In this document: positions 9,194-18,664 of the stretch, one piece after another | Layout: each line of letters begins with the position of its first letter | Position numbering within the stretch: the stretch's first letter is position 1 | Assembly: GCA_017935065.1 (NCBI GenBank) | Contig: JAGBIF010000028.1 | Span: 1-64,000 of the forward strand | Length of the DNA stretch: 64,000 nucleotides | Direction of reading: 5' to 3' | Source: Clostridia bacterium | GTDB lineage: Bacteria > Bacillota > Clostridia > Oscillospirales > CAG-272 | Program-made: the position numbers and the translations under genes | The notes under the pieces: generated by a model | Told to the model about the DNA's origin: nothing | The model's database searches: none | Seen by the model: the letters and a program-made list of their open reading frames with translations, nothing else

Positions 9194-9223
9194 ATTATAG
9201 CATTTAAATACTTGATTAGTCAA
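9194..9223 (-). promoter_or_regulatory. Promoter of the AraC-type gene
   Basis: On the minus strand TTGACT (9218-9223), an 18-base spacer and TATAAT (9194-9199). It overlaps the divergent promoter. Confidence 0.65.
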
Positions 9224-9240
9224 GTGGGGTATGATATAAT
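9212..9240 (+). promoter_or_regulatory. Promoter of the second giant secreted protein
   Basis: TTGATT (9212-9217), a 17-base spacer and TATAAT (9235-9240). It shares -35 sequence with the divergent araC promoter, so the two may compete. Confidence 0.6.
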
Positions 9241-9293
9241 TAATTGAGATACTCCATCTTTTTTATAAATGTTTAGAGTATTTATTTAATTAA

Positions 9294-9307
9294 CTTTGCG
9301 CGCAAAG
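9294..9307 (+). promoter_or_regulatory. 14-bp palindrome, candidate operator
   Basis: CTTTGCGCGCAAAG is a perfect palindrome in the leader, about 15 bases before the AAAGGAG ribosome site. It could be an operator or a small RNA hairpin. Confidence 0.45.
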
Positions 9308-9334
9308 CACGCGCGTTATTGAAAGGAGAAAAAT

Positions 9335-12300
9335 ATGAAAGGAAGGTTATCACGTTCAATTATCGCGGCGGTATGCATTCTTGCGGCACTCGTATCCGTG
9401 TTCGCACTCTGCCTCTCTGCTGCGGGAACTGTTGTAACTGCAGGCGAAATGACAGACATTAAAGCAGATTTTGCCAGCTACCTTGCGCAGGATACGGTTA
9501 GGGTTGAGAACGACGGCTACGTTGGCGCTCTTCAGTACACCGTATACTACGATTCTGCGACACACGGAAAGGCGAAGGGCGGCTTCAAGGGCACTAACGC
9601 TATCGTGTACGCAATCAACACCAACACCGAAAGGGTTGGTAAGGACTCCAACAAGACTATTATAACCGATATGCTAAGTAAGGGCTATATGGTCGTTGTG
9701 GTTGACTACCTTAACAATCCTCTTGCGACAGGACACGCGCTTGACGACTCGGCACAGATGGCGTCACAGCACGTCAAGTACGGTCACTGGATACAGGGCA
9801 ACGATAAAATTACTGCCGTCACCAACTGGGACAGCAGATACTTCAAGACCTACGTATGTCCCTCGGGATATAACGTGCTTCTTGACCAGGTATTCTGGTC
9901 TATTGACAAGCACTCCGCGGACGGCACTCTTGAGAAGATTGTCGAGAACTGGAATACCGACTTCAAGGGCACCAAGGCAGACAAGCTCGTTAAATGGGCG
10001 ACGGGCGACACCGTGGCGACGAGAAAGACGGTCGTGAAGGCGGCAGACGGAAGCGATCCCGTATGGTATAACGCGGGCGGCACCGTCGATGCAAACGGAC
10101 TTTACACCAAGGTAAAGTATACGGTTGCAAGCACTATTACCGACTGTGTAAATCCCGACGGCTCGCCTCTGGATATGGACCTTAAGATGCACATCGTGTA
10201 TCCCACCAACCCCGAAAACGAGGTTCCCGTGCTTTCGGTAAGCTGCTGCTGGGGCTATCCTACCGTCACCGAGCAGTGCTACACCGACCTTTGCTCGCAC
10301 CACTCGGGCGCACTCTTCCGCGGCTACGCGGGCGCGGTATACGAGTATCTCTGGCATCCTATGGCGGCTGACGATTCCTTCGGCTACTATGACGGAAACG
10401 CCTACGCGGGCTCGGTCACTCACGACCATATGAACTACTCGATACATCTGTATAACGATAAGCTCGTTAACACCGCGTCACAGAGATACCTTCGTTATCT
10501 CGCTCTCTCAAATGCATCCACCTACAAATTTGACCTTGACAAGTTCTCCTGCATCGGTCTTTCCAAGGGCGGATGGTTCACCTTCCTCGGCGACTCCGAG
10601 CTTCAGAGCGGTCTTGTAAATGCAGGCGACTACTCCTCTCTCGATGCTATGGAAGCGGCTATTGACGAGGCTCTCGCGGCATTCACCCCCAGACGTCAGT
10701 TTGACGGCCACCACGGCGAAACCCGCTATCAGGCAGGCAAGACAACCGATATTACGGGCGGTACATACGTTGGTAACAGCGTTATCAACGGCGGTGAAAA
10801 GCAGCCCTGGCTTACGTACGGCGGCACAGAGATAATATCGGGCGTACAGCTTACCTACGCATCAAACGGCTCTCAGGAAGAGGATATTGCGGCAGGTCAT
10901 TCGCCTATGTTCATCGCGGCTCATATGAATGATGAGTACAACGCGGCATACGGCTCGGCAAACGCATCGCTTCTCGCCTCGGTATCGATGGATATTCCTC
11001 TCGTATACTTCGAGGTCGATCAGCTTCACGAGTTTGCCTACACACCCGATATGTTCTACGGTGTCGAAACCTACGATGCGTTCTTTGATTTCGCGGGCTT
11101 CTACCTCAAGGGTGAGCCTATCAAGGTATTCTACACCGACCCCTATAACAAGGACGGCAATATCAGCATCACCGACAAGATAGAAATTCTCTTCTCGGGT
11201 AAGATTGAAAAATCCGAGGTTGAGAAGATAGTTATCACAGACGGCGAAAGCGCTCTTACGGGCAGCTGGGACTACACCTGGGGCGGAACCAAATGGATAT
11301 TTACCCCAGACAAGATGGCGGGTAACACCCAGTACACCATCACCGTTCCTTCCGATATCAAGGGTACTAACGGCGTGGCTATGGGTACTGCCTACACCGC
11401 GGTTTTCTCTACCGAGAATGACGGCGCTGCCGACCTTGTGGCAACCAACGGCGCGGCGGGCACCTACTACACGGTTACCGCACCCGACGCTATGCCCGCG
11501 GGCAAGGATACTATCGTGTTCCGCTTCGCGGTCACGAACGATGCCGCCAACGTGGCAGAGCTTTACGCGGTTGAGGACACCAACGCTACGACAGGCACTC
11601 TTATCGGCAAGGTTAATCTCAAGGGTGCAGGCATCTATGAGATAGATATTACCAAGTTTGCTCTTGACAATGCGGGCAGGACCGCTACCCTTCTTCTTAA
11701 GGCGGGTAAGAATGCGGGAACTACCCTTATCAAGGAAAACGACTTCTCTACTCTTACCGATGTATCTACCAAGTCTCAGGCACCTCATCAGCTTATTATG
11801 GTTGATGAAAACGGCAATGTGGTTACCGAGGGCGGCGACAACGTCGTATCGGTATATCTTAATCCCAGAGTTTATGACGCGGGGGACGTAAACTATGAGA
11901 ACGTTACAGGCATACTTAACCTTAACAAGATCATAGGCTCACAGAAGGTAACCGATGCCGACTACGGCAGACGCTTCACCATTACCCTCAAGTTCTTTGA
12001 CACCGAGTCGCGTACCCTTCAGATAAGAATGTCACATATGACAAACGCGAGCCTTGGCGTAATGGACGAGTGGGCACCCTACTACAACCTGAGAACGGTT
12101 GCGGGACAGTGGCGCGAGTTTACCTTTGACTACGTAGTATACGACACCGAGTACGGTATCGGCTCGAACGTAGTAAAGACGCTTTACTTAAACCTCTCAC
12201 CCAGCGGAAACACCAACGCGCCTATCTATATCTCTCACCTCACCGTAAACGAAATAGTGACCGATATGACGGTTACGGGCGCGCAGGTTGCGGCAAAGGC

Positions 12301-15300
12301 TCTCGGTACTGCAGGCTACAAGGCACCTACCGACGTGGAAAATCCCTTCTCGGTATATAACGGCTCGACACTCGTTTCCAGCCACGCGACCTGGAATGCA
12401 GCGCTAGGCGCTATGGCAAACGGCTATACCGTAAGGCTTAACTCGGATTACACCCTCACAGACAGCGATCTCTTCTCGGATTTCGCTACCAAGGCGGCAA
12501 ATTACGAGATAGACCTTAACGGCTATACAATAAGATGCGAGAACACCAAGAATTCTCTTATCTGGCTCAAGACCACCTCAAAAACTATCGCGAAAAACCA
12601 GATAGTTATCAAAAACGGCGGTATAGTAGTAGGCGACAGACCTCTTATCTCGTATGAGGATTCAACCTCGGCAGGTGCAGGTAAGGAATACGCGGTAACC
12701 TTCACCGATGTTAAGATCACCCTCGGTCCTCGCGCTATGGCAACGCAGCTCATATCAGCAAATAATATTACCTCGGGCACCGATACCAATGTAAAAATCA
12801 ATCTTAACGGCTGTGATATCAACCTCGGTGATGAGGATGACAGAGCAAAGGTAATGCTCACGCTTCTTCCTGCAGGCACAGGTAGCCTTAAGCTCTCTTA
12901 CACCGTCACGGGCGGTAGCTTCGCCTTCTCTCACCCGAGATGGATTACCGTGCTTGGAAGATCTAATACAGTAGATTTCATCAAGGATGGCGACGCGCAC
13001 ACCAAGCTCTATCTTCCCGAGGCATACGCTCCCTCTGAAAAAATCTCCTACCGCATCGAGGACGGCTTTGCCGCATACGTGAAGGAGAGCGTAGAGGCAA
13101 ATGTAGTTTGCTATAAGCTACAGAAGGTAGCAGGCTCAACCAGATACGGAATTGTTCCCGAGCAGTATGCAAGCACAGAGGACTTCCCTCTCGCGCTCTT
13201 CAAGGACGGAGGCTTCGTCGGCGCGTATGCGACCTGGAAGGACGCCTCGATTGCATGGCAGAACGCGGTAAGCGGCGCGGCAAATATTACCTCTGAGGCA
13301 CAGCTTCTTCTTCGCCGCGACTATACCAACGTCAATAACGGCGCCCCCGCAATAATCAACTCGGCAACGAACCTTCTGTTTGACCTCGGCGGTAACACCT
13401 TTACCAACGAGTACACAGGTCTTGATCTTTCCGCGAATTACGACGGCGCACCCTATACAACAAAGATCAAGGTTACAAACGGTGAGCTTCTTTGCGGTAT
13501 GATAGCCTTCCTTGACGGACAGCTTGGCGCCCCCAACTCAAACGGCGAAAAGAGATATGAGGTCACAATCGACAAGCTTAATATCGGAATGTCCGCAAGT
13601 GCTGCAGGCACAGGCGAGTTCTGGGGTGATATGCTCTATACTCCCTGGAATAATGTCGCAAGCACCTACGGCACACGCGCGGTAGTTAACTTCAATGACT
13701 GTGTCTTTGACCTTACCTCCTATAACAGAAGCTCTAATATGACCGTCTTTAAGGTTAATGACGGAAACAAGGTGCTTAACGTAGAAATCAATATCAACGG
13801 CGGTGAGATCCGTACGGCTGATATTTCCAAAATCAAATTCTTCGACGGCGATATCAACGACTCGCTCGTGATGGGTCGCGGCTCTGACGGCAGTTTTATC
13901 ACTCTTAAGGCAAGCGGCTCTGCTTTTGCGGACACCTTTATGACCACCGACGGAAAGATGATGCACTTCACTCAGAAGTCGGGCTCGTCGAATGAGTATG
14001 AGCTTACGGTAAACGAGAGCGCTACCGACTACGGTATCATTCCCGAAGAATATAAGGATGCGGATGCATATCCCTTCGCGGTATTCAGAAACGGACAGTT
14101 TGTCGGTGCGTACGCGGACTTCGGCATTGACGCCACCGCAAGCGCGCTTCACAGCTCGAAGGACACAGGCTCGGTAATCCTTCTTCGCCGCGACTTCACC
14201 TACACGGGCGCAAGATACAACAACCTCAGCCAGTCGACCAGCTTCACGCTTGACCTTGGCGGTTTCACCTTTACCTCTACCGAGGCTGAAATATTCCGCG
14301 CTCAGAAAAAGACCGTAGGTAATACAAGCATCACAGTCAAGAACGGCGCGATAGTTCTCGAAAGCGGCGCCTTCGCAACGCTTGACACCTGGGATCCCGC
14401 GACCGTCGACCCCTCGTGGGGAACCTACACGGGAGGAAGCGGCTTCAGCTTCGTTATAGATAACGTAGATTTCAGCCTCGCGGCAGGCTCCTCGCTTACC
14501 TCGGTATTTACCGCAAGCGTATTTGACAGCACCGACGATCCCGATCAGTTCGCGGACTTTGAGCTTATTAATTGCACGGTGGACCTCACGAACGCCAAGG
14601 ATAAGAGCGTGGTGCTCTTCGATACGTCGTCAGAGCTCTGCAGAACCGTAGCGACGATCCGCGGCGGTATGCTCATTATGACGGATGAGCTTAAGCTCAT
14701 CTCTGACACCTCGGGCAACGCCGATTCCGAAATTATCTTCGCGGCAAACGGCAGCGGCAAATACACCTCGCTCAAGTACCCCAAGCCCACCGAACCCACC
14801 AAGAAGAACAAGGATGCGCTCGGCGAAGGCTATAACGAGTCGGATTATATCCTTTATATCAGGACCTCGTATCCGTCTGATACAGGCGACAGGTACTTCG
14901 TTAAGGTAGCCGAGGACGGCGATAAGGCTATATTCGATCTCACGAGCCTCGTCACACCTTACGGAACGATAAGCGATGCGAAGGTCAACGAGGACCCCGC
15001 AAGCTTCCTTTCGGCATACGATTATCCCTTCTTCGTGTTCCTCGGCAGTGAAATCAAGTTTGCCGACCCCACCTGGATACTCGCTACCGCGCACGTAAAG
15101 GACCTTCTCAAGGGTACAAAGCCCAATATTGCGTCTCTTAAGGCGTCCATCGTTCTTCGCCGCGATTACGCCAACACGACAGACGATAAGTCCACCGAAT
15201 TTGCAATGCAGTTCGGCGGCGAGCTTACCATTGATCTTAACGGCTTTACCTATACCTGCGCAAATCAGTATTTCCTTGACATCAACGAAAAGGATAACTC

Positions 15301-17215
15301 TTTTAACCAAAAATCAACCATCATCGTTAAAAACGGCAGTCTCGTGCTTGGCCGTGCTAACCCCCTGTTCTGCATAAACCACGTCAACTCCTTCAGCTCG
15401 TCCTGTACTCTTGATATCACCCTGGATAATGTCAGCATCAGCGATATTTCGGGTACCTCGAGCAACATCATCCTTGCCTGCTGGGACAACGGAAACGGCG
15501 GAGGTAAGATAGCGGCGACGCTCACACTCAGGGATTGCACCGTCGATTTGAGAGGCACGAAGGCAAACTCGGTTCTCTTTAACTGCGGAAACAGCAAGTC
15601 CAATACCGCGGTGACCGTTATTATCAAGGGTGGCAGCATCGTTACGGACGATATGTCGGCTAACAAGTTCGGCACGCTCGGCAGTGAGGATAAAATTCTT
15701 GTTGGAAAGGGCGAAGGCAACGAATACCCCGTGCTTATCCAGTCTGCCACCGCACCGTTCCCGAGCTACTCGTTTGGAACCGACACCGACGGCGGCGTAT
15801 CCTTCACCGAGGGCAGGCTCTCGGGAACCAACTTCATCTACACGATGATAGAGGATATAAAGACCCCCTACGGCTTTATTCCCGCAAAGTATGCATCAGT
15901 CGAGGATTACCCCTTCGCGGTATTCAAGAACGGCGTGTTCATCGGTGCATACTCAGCCTTTGGAACTGATAACGCGGACAGCGCTCTGTCAAAATCAAAG
16001 GATGCAGGCTCGGTTATCGTGCTTCGCCGCGACTTCACCTACAACGAAGCAAACTACAACAACCTGAGCCAGACACGCGACAATACCGTATTCGATCTTG
16101 GCGGATTTACCTTCACCTCAAATAACGTAGTATTCCGCGCACAGAAGAAGACCTCGTACAATACAACCTTCACCGTAAGAAACGGTACCTTCCTGCTCGG
16201 CAACTCGCCTCTTATTGAGTTCTCTACCTGGGACGGCGGCGGATATACCGGCGGAAACGGCTTTACCTTCAACTTTGAGAAGATAAATATCATTCTGAAG
16301 TCGGGCGCTACTACCGAAAATGCGATGTTAAGACCTGCGGCAAGCAGCTCAAATGCAGATCTTTTCATAAAAATCGGTCTTACCGATTGCAAGATTGACC
16401 TGACTGGCACCTCGCTTGCATCTGTAACGCTCTTCAAGACCGAGTCGGCAACCACCACGGTCGATGTAACCCTCGCGGGCGGCACTCTTCGCGCCGACAC
16501 AGCGTTCGTATTCGTAAATAACGGCACGGAAACCGACGGCAGCCTTAAGTTCGCGGCATACGATAGCAGGTACACCGAGCTTACACTTGACAAGACGGCA
16601 TCGTTCACCTCGGACGTATACACGGCAATCAAGGGAACCGATGAGCTTGACGCTCTGTTCACAGTATCCGCATCCGACGAGACTACCGTAACCTACAAGC
16701 TTACCGATAAATGGACTGTAGACTTCAAGCCTCTGTCTAATATCACTATCGTAAGCGACCTAATTCACAACATTTATATCGTAAGAGATGAAAAGATCAC
16801 CTTCTTCAGTGTAAATGGAAAGGAATACACAGGCGGTACACTCAGCGCGCTTGTCACCGAAAATATCGGTACTGCAAGCTACTACAAGGTTTCGGTTCCT
16901 CTCAGCGCGAAAAACTCGCTTGAGGACATCACTCTCGTCGTAAGACTTTACAACCTTGACGGTACGGCTTACAACAAGAACAGCTTCACGCTTAACCTGA
17001 CGGGCTATGTAAAGCAAGCGCTTCTTGGCGAGGTATCCGACGAGGAAGAGGCGCTTATGCTCGATATGCTCTCCTATGCAAGAGCAGCGTACGCCTACTA
17101 CGGTGTTTCAAATGCAAGTGCTATTGCCGAGATAGACGCTATCCTCGGTGACGGCTACGATGCCGCTAACGCTCCCGCGTTCACCACCGAGGCTGTAAAG
17201 CCCCAGAGCGGATAG
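9335..17215 (+). CDS. Giant secreted alpha/beta-hydrolase-like protein with five repeated modules, interrupted by TAG
   Basis: This 2626-residue exported protein has a signal peptide (residues 1-30). Residues 35-590 look like an alpha/beta-hydrolase: VVVVDYLN, then the nucleophile elbow GLSKGG with Ser410, and a late histidine region DQLHEF. An SbsA/Big_5-like Ig domain (about 595-690) and two beta-rich, CBM-like segments (690-990) follow. Five copies of the module seen in the neighbouring giant begin near residues 995, 1271, 1566, 1876 and 2179, each with LLRRD/LRRDF and DLGG or DLNG. A C-terminal domain starts at 2464. Reading stops at TAG (17213-17215), but the same frame continues for 120 codons with sequence homologous to the other giant's C-terminus. 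The true gene was probably 9335-17575. No frameshift is needed. Confidence 0.75.
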   Translation: MKGRLSRSIIAAVCILAALVSVFALCLSAAGTVVTAGEMTDIKADFASYLAQDTVRVENDGYVGALQYTVYYDSATHGKAKGGFKGTNAIVYAINTNTERVGKDSNKTIITDMLSKGYMVVVVDYLNNPLATGHALDDSAQMASQHVKYGHWIQGNDKITAVTNWDSRYFKTYVCPSGYNVLLDQVFWSIDKHSADGTLEKIVENWNTDFKGTKADKLVKWATGDTVATRKTVVKAADGSDPVWYNAGGTVDANGLYTKVKYTVASTITDCVNPDGSPLDMDLKMHIVYPTNPENEVPVLSVSCCWGYPTVTEQCYTDLCSHHSGALFRGYAGAVYEYLWHPMAADDSFGYYDGNAYAGSVTHDHMNYSIHLYNDKLVNTASQRYLRYLALSNASTYKFDLDKFSCIGLSKGGWFTFLGDSELQSGLVNAGDYSSLDAMEAAIDEALAAFTPRRQFDGHHGETRYQAGKTTDITGGTYVGNSVINGGEKQPWLTYGGTEIISGVQLTYASNGSQEEDIAAGHSPMFIAAHMNDEYNAAYGSANASLLASVSMDIPLVYFEVDQLHEFAYTPDMFYGVETYDAFFDFAGFYLKGEPIKVFYTDPYNKDGNISITDKIEILFSGKIEKSEVEKIVITDGESALTGSWDYTWGGTKWIFTPDKMAGNTQYTITVPSDIKGTNGVAMGTAYTAVFSTENDGAADLVATNGAAGTYYTVTAPDAMPAGKDTIVFRFAVTNDAANVAELYAVEDTNATTGTLIGKVNLKGAGIYEIDITKFALDNAGRTATLLLKAGKNAGTTLIKENDFSTLTDVSTKSQAPHQLIMVDENGNVVTEGGDNVVSVYLNPRVYDAGDVNYENVTGILNLNKIIGSQKVTDADYGRRFTITLKFFDTESRTLQIRMSHMTNASLGVMDEWAPYYNLRTVAGQWREFTFDYVVYDTEYGIGSNVVKTLYLNLSPSGNTNAPIYISHLTVNEIVTDMTVTGAQVAAKALGTAGYKAPTDVENPFSVYNGSTLVSSHATWNAALGAMANGYTVRLNSDYTLTDSDLFSDFATKAANYEIDLNGYTIRCENTKNSLIWLKTTSKTIAKNQIVIKNGGIVVGDRPLISYEDSTSAGAGKEYAVTFTDVKITLGPRAMATQLISANNITSGTDTNVKINLNGCDINLGDEDDRAKVMLTLLPAGTGSLKLSYTVTGGSFAFSHPRWITVLGRSNTVDFIKDGDAHTKLYLPEAYAPSEKISYRIEDGFAAYVKESVEANVVCYKLQKVAGSTRYGIVPEQYASTEDFPLALFKDGGFVGAYATWKDASIAWQNAVSGAANITSEAQLLLRRDYTNVNNGAPAIINSATNLLFDLGGNTFTNEYTGLDLSANYDGAPYTTKIKVTNGELLCGMIAFLDGQLGAPNSNGEKRYEVTIDKLNIGMSASAAGTGEFWGDMLYTPWNNVASTYGTRAVVNFNDCVFDLTSYNRSSNMTVFKVNDGNKVLNVEININGGEIRTADISKIKFFDGDINDSLVMGRGSDGSFITLKASGSAFADTFMTTDGKMMHFTQKSGSSNEYELTVNESATDYGIIPEEYKDADAYPFAVFRNGQFVGAYADFGIDATASALHSSKDTGSVILLRRDFTYTGARYNNLSQSTSFTLDLGGFTFTSTEAEIFRAQKKTVGNTSITVKNGAIVLESGAFATLDTWDPATVDPSWGTYTGGSGFSFVIDNVDFSLAAGSSLTSVFTASVFDSTDDPDQFADFELINCTVDLTNAKDKSVVLFDTSSELCRTVATIRGGMLIMTDELKLISDTSGNADSEIIFAANGSGKYTSLKYPKPTEPTKKNKDALGEGYNESDYILYIRTSYPSDTGDRYFVKVAEDGDKAIFDLTSLVTPYGTISDAKVNEDPASFLSAYDYPFFVFLGSEIKFADPTWILATAHVKDLLKGTKPNIASLKASIVLRRDYANTTDDKSTEFAMQFGGELTIDLNGFTYTCANQYFLDINEKDNSFNQKSTIIVKNGSLVLGRANPLFCINHVNSFSSSCTLDITLDNVSISDISGTSSNIILACWDNGNGGGKIAATLTLRDCTVDLRGTKANSVLFNCGNSKSNTAVTVIIKGGSIVTDDMSANKFGTLGSEDKILVGKGEGNEYPVLIQSATAPFPSYSFGTDTDGGVSFTEGRLSGTNFIYTMIEDIKTPYGFIPAKYASVEDYPFAVFKNGVFIGAYSAFGTDNADSALSKSKDAGSVIVLRRDFTYNEANYNNLSQTRDNTVFDLGGFTFTSNNVVFRAQKKTSYNTTFTVRNGTFLLGNSPLIEFSTWDGGGYTGGNGFTFNFEKINIILKSGATTENAMLRPAASSSNADLFIKIGLTDCKIDLTGTSLASVTLFKTESATTTVDVTLAGGTLRADTAFVFVNNGTETDGSLKFAAYDSRYTELTLDKTASFTSDVYTAIKGTDELDALFTVSASDETTVTYKLTDKWTVDFKPLSNITIVSDLIHNIYIVRDEKITFFSVNGKEYTGGTLSALVTENIGTASYYKVSVPLSAKNSLEDITLVVRLYNLDGTAYNKNSFTLNLTGYVKQALLGEVSDEEEALMLDMLSYARAAYAYYGVSNASAIAEIDAILGDGYDAANAPAFTTEAVKPQSG

Positions 17216-17218
17216 GGT

Positions 17219-17575
17219 ATGCAGGGCGCGACACTCAAGCTCGATACTATTCCTTCTATCAGATTCTATCTTACCGACGGCATTACCGCTACTATGGTTA
17301 CCTTTAACCAGAACGGAAAGAACCTCGAAAAGAGAGTAGGAAAAGACAATATCGGCGCGTACGTTGAGGCATCGCTTCACGCATACGGTATGTGCGATAC
17401 AGTAAGCTATATTATAAGCGGAAAGAACCTTTCGGGCTCGTTTAGCATCAAGGCGTACTATGAGTGGGCAAAGAGTGCCGAGGTAACAAAGAACAATACG
17501 GCGCTTATTACCCTCGTAGAAAGACTTGCGAGATATGCCGAAAGTGCTAAGGCTTATAAAGACGCACAGAATTAA
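17219..17575 (+). pseudogene. Detached C-terminal end of the second giant protein
   Basis: These 118 residues are in the same frame as the upstream giant, separated only by TAG and one GGT codon. They align with the last part of the 1885-residue protein (GATxxLDxxPxIRFYL, then SFSIKAYYEWAKS versus EFSIGAYYAYVSG, ending in a Lys/Ala-rich helix SAKAYKDA versus SARAYRNA). No ribosome site precedes ATG 17219, so independent translation is unlikely. It is either made by readthrough or lost. Aligning the paralogues puts a leucine at the stop, so a TTG-to-TAG change is the simplest origin. Confidence 0.6.
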
Positions 17576-17584
17576 TTAAAAAGC

Positions 17585-17620
17585 ATCTACCGACCTCCCC
17601 AAAAGGGGCGGTCGGTAGAT
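17585..17620 (+). terminator. Terminator after the second giant gene
   Basis: The stem ATCTACCGACC/GGTCGGTAGAT is continued by CCCC/GGGG around an AAAA loop. It starts about ten bases after the TAA at 17573-17575. Confidence 0.85.
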
Positions 17621-17628
17621 AAAAGGCG

Positions 17629-17686
17629 CACCCCCGTGCCACAGCGTGATACTCCGCTAAGAGCTTCACGCTATGGCACGGGGGTG
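17629..17686 (+). terminator. Second long hairpin containing the AGCGTGA element
   Basis: The outer stem CACCCCCGTGCCA (17629-17641) pairs with 17674-17686 and is followed by TTTT. Nested in it is a 30-nt hairpin (17643-17672) with arms AGCGTGA/TCACGCT that is related to 134-163. This is an intrinsic terminator on the plus strand, tandem with the previous one. Confidence 0.75.
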
Positions 17687-17751
17687 TTTTATAAATATTT
17701 GCAGCTTGAAATAAATCCAACGGCAGATTTACATAAGGATACGGCAGCTCT

Positions 17752-18261
17752 TTATTTCTCTTGCGAGAGCAGAGCTATCAGTCTTTCATAAATAAGCTCT
17801 ACGCTCTTTTTTCGGACGTTGTTTCTGCCTATATCTCCAAACCGCGCGGTCAAGGTAGTTACCTCACCGCCGATACAGAAGCCGAAGCATACCGTACCGA
17901 CAGGCTTTTTAGGGGTGGCACCGCCAGGGCCTGCAATTCCCGACACACCGACACCGACGTCGGCACCCGAGGCAAGGCATACACCGCGCGCCATCTCGCC
18001 CGCGACCTGCTCGCTGACAACGCCAAAGGCGGAAATGCTATCCTCGCTGACACCGAGGTATTTTACCTTCATATCGTTTGAATAGGTGACGAAGGACACG
18101 TCAAGCACCCTTGACGCATCGGGCACAGATACAAGCCCTGCCGCCGCAAGACCGCCCGTACAGGATTCCGCGAAGGCAATCCTCATACCCCTCCCGATAA
18201 GCATATCCACAACCCGCCTCTCGGGCGTAGTTATTCCGTTTTCTGTTGTTTTATCATTCAT
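17752..18261 (-). CDS. pncC: CinA C-terminal-type nicotinamide-nucleotide amidohydrolase
   Basis: This 169-residue stand-alone CinA C-terminal domain belongs to the PncC family, which deamidates nicotinamide mononucleotide to nicotinate mononucleotide for NAD salvage. Hallmarks are AESCTGG (with the catalytic serine), TYSNDMK, FGVVSEQV and SGIAGPGGATPKKPVGTV. The start at 18261 is preferred because AAAAGG lies about ten bases before it; the ATG at 18273 would sit directly on that site. The N-terminal competence/damage-inducible domain of full-length CinA is absent, as in E. coli PncC. Confidence 0.88.
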   Translation of the reverse strand: MNDKTTENGITTPERRVVDMLIGRGMRIAFAESCTGGLAAAGLVSVPDASRVLDVSFVTYSNDMKVKYLGVSEDSISAFGVVSEQVAGEMARGVCLASGADVGVGVSGIAGPGGATPKKPVGTVCFGFCIGGEVTTLTARFGDIGRNNVRKKSVELIYERLIALLSQEK

Positions 18262-18345
18262 AAAATTTAACATCCTTTTTAGTTTACTGATTTATTTTAC
18301 CACAAGCTAAAACTTTTTTCAAGTTAAAGCGAGAATATAATAAAA

Positions 18346-18379
18346 AACCGACGAGGTATCTCGTGTTTCCCCGTCGGTT
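18346..18379 (-). terminator. Terminator of the RNase III/Xre operon
   Basis: AACCGACG pairs with CGTCGGTT. On the minus strand the stem is followed by a T-run. It ends the minus-strand operon read from 19751. Confidence 0.75.
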
Positions 18380-18385
18380 GTATCA

Positions 18386-18463
18386 TTATTCCACTTGCAG
18401 TATATTGATCTTCTCTTTCTTGAAGTTGATTTGAAGCAGAGATGTCTTGAGTTTGGTTATCAT
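18386..18463 (-). CDS. Possible 25-residue peptide at the end of the Xre operon
   Basis: A short frame opens with ATG at 18463 (MITKLKTSLLQ at the N-terminus), carries two LK/KK-rich basic patches and ends in QVE. AAGGAG overlaps the stop codon of the xre gene and sits 5 bases before ATG, the usual layout of translational coupling. A terminator follows the stop directly. It resembles no peptide family I know and could be a small regulator, a toxin or a chance frame. Confidence 0.45.
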   Translation of the reverse strand: MITKLKTSLLQINFKKEKINILQVE

Positions 18464-18472
18464 AATTTCTCC

Positions 18473-18664
18473 TTAGTTTCGGTCATTGCATAGCATGTAA
18501 TCAATGCTTACATTAAAATATTTTGATAAAAGCTTGAGAGTTGTATTATCCGGCTCTCTTTCGCCACGCTCGTAGCGTGAATAGTTGTTTGCAGAACAGC
18601 CGATTGCATCTGCAACCTCTTTCTGTGTTACTCCTTTTCTCTCTCGCAATTCCTTAAGCCTCAT
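18473..18664 (-). CDS. Small Xre-family helix-turn-helix protein
   Basis: This 63-residue protein is almost only a Cro/C1-type helix-turn-helix: LRERKGVTQKEVADAIGC, then NNYSRYERGEREPD and the closing LSKYFNVSIDYML. ATG 18664 is chosen because GGAGG lies 6 bases upstream, inside the end of the RNase III-like gene, so the two genes overlap by 11 bases and are probably translationally coupled. It is likely a repressor of its own operon or of linked genes. No operator was found with confidence. Confidence 0.8.
   Translation of the reverse strand: MRLKELRERKGVTQKEVADAIGCSANNYSRYERGEREPDNTTLKLLSKYFNVSIDYMLCNDRN

Noticed and set aside
17213..17215. Recoding of TAG to an amino acid
   Set aside because: TAG is the natural stop of gpsA and rlmL in this window, and no tRNA for such recoding was seen.
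17219..17575. Independent 118-residue gene
   Set aside because: It lacks a ribosome site and aligns with the interior of a domain in the paralogous giant, so it is a fragment of the upstream frame.
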